From an uncultured Bacilli bacterium (GTDB taxonomy: Bacteria > Bacillota_I > Bacilli_A > RF39 > UBA660): 22,680 nucleotides of DNA. The stretch lies in NCBI GenBank assembly GCA_934141575.1, contig CAKPCJ010000017.1:1-22680 (forward strand). The letters run 5' to 3'. This document shows, in pieces, positions 22,107-22,680 of this stretch; position 1 is the first letter of the stretch, and every line of letters starts with the position of its first letter. The notes under the pieces were generated by a model. It searched no databases. It worked only from the letters and a program-made list of their open reading frames with translations, and was not told where the DNA came from. The position numbers and the translations under genes are program-made.

Positions 22107-22680
22107 ATCTTTATTAATAACATTTTTTCTGCTTTCAATTCATTAATATTGGCTATTAATTTTGTGTCTATTTGCTTTATTTCTTCGGTTGTTTCTATTC
22201 CTATAATTTTAAATTTTTCATTATTTACTATTATTATTTCATCTATTTTAAATGCTTTATTTTTATCATCTAATATATATTTTTGATTTTTGAAATTTTG
22301 AAATTCATAGTTTTTTGGATTATAATTATCTAAAAATGAGAACTTTTCTTTCCCCTTATGATAACCTATTATTGTATTCATATTTATATTTTCTGATGAT
22401 TTAAATATGTTATTTTCTATATTTTTATTATTAAAACTTTTTATTAATTGTTTTATTTCTTTTCTTTTAGAAATCGTTTCTTTATTTTCGACATCTTCTG
22501 TAAATTTACATGCACAGTTTAAAAATTCTAGATTATTAGCATTTCTCCATGTTATTATCGATTGTTCTCTAACTAAGTATAACGGTCTTATTAGTTCCAT
22601 ATTTTCAAAATTATCACTATGCAGTTTGGGCATCATTGTTTTATATTCTGCACCATACAATATGCTTAGCATTATTGTTT
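22088..22680 (-). CDS. TtcA/TilS-family tRNA thiolation ATPase, 5' truncated
   Basis: Only the C-terminal part is present. The frame is open to the window edge, and the ATG at 22672 is internal (TIMLSILYG). KTMMPKLHSDNFENMELIRPLYLVRE, split over two conserved blocks, together with NLEFLNCAC and DNYNPKNYE, fits the ATP pyrophosphatase group of TtcA and TilS-like proteins. TtcA members make 2-thiocytidine in tRNA using an Fe-S cluster; the Cys pair in NCAC may be part of it. The PP-loop motif (SGGxDS) would lie to the right, outside the window. About 65 residues after the usual end (from FKNQKYILDD) form an additional beta/alpha tail ending KIKKEQS that I do not recognise. Confidence 0.82.
   Translation of the reverse strand, partial: TIMLSILYGAEYKTMMPKLHSDNFENMELIRPLYLVREQSIITWRNANNLEFLNCACKFTEDVENKETISKRKEIKQLIKSFNNKNIENNIFKSSENINMNTIIGYHKGKEKFSFLDNYNPKNYEFQNFKNQKYILDDKNKAFKIDEIIIVNNEKFKIIGIETTEEIKQIDTKLIANINELKAEKMLLIKIKKEQS

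Overview
The window comes from a low-GC, AT-biased anaerobic Firmicutes/Bacilli-like bacterium, plausibly a gut lineage. Reasons: strong AGGAGG-type ribosome sites, TTG/GTG starts, U-tailed terminators, a full pyruvate:ferredoxin oxidoreductase, and TGA used as a stop, so the code is standard rather than mycoplasma-like. The lineage is inference; no rRNA gene is present.

Region 1 (1 to about 3830) is the right part of a small integrative and mobilizable element. It holds the end of a RecA/AAA-type replication ATPase, a 256-base hairpin-rich gap that is a candidate oriT, a MobV-type relaxase and a tyrosine integrase. Three TTGGTATCT repeats follow the integrase and then the right junction. That junction coincides with the 3' end of a minus-strand small-RNA-like transcription unit (about 3800-3901, with promoter and terminator), suggesting the element integrated into the 3' end of an ncRNA gene.

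Region 2 (3963-7361, minus strand) is chromosomal housekeeping: an unknown 151-aa gene, recG and dapF, probably read in that order. Region 3 (7362-10020) starts with a second intergenic promoter/hairpin/terminator unit (candidate small RNA, about 7487-7582). An ATGA-coupled pair follows: a 58-aa protein and a 562-aa protein with an HEIDH zincin motif. These converge on an unknown 161-aa gene across a shared terminator. Region 4 (10067-13483, minus) is nifJ, linked to the 161-aa gene through a hairpin that overlaps that gene's Shine-Dalgarno site.

Region 5 (13604-22091, plus strand) is largely envelope-related: an unknown 253-aa soluble protein; a 717-aa polytopic membrane protein; a module of NodU/CmcH carbamoyltransferase, a fused SxtJ-DUF5989-like membrane protein and an SGNH hydrolase with a beta-rich tail; a CPBP intramembrane protease; and a membrane-anchored metallophosphoesterase. 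The three-gene module probably makes and modifies a carbamoylated or acylated surface polymer. The window ends in a 5'-truncated TtcA/TilS-family tRNA thiolation gene on the minus strand with an unusual C-terminal extension.

The most interesting items are the two promoter-to-terminator RNA candidates (one at the element junction), the SxtJ-DUF5989 fusion, the uncharacterised zincin operon, and the hairpin-packed pre-relaxase region.
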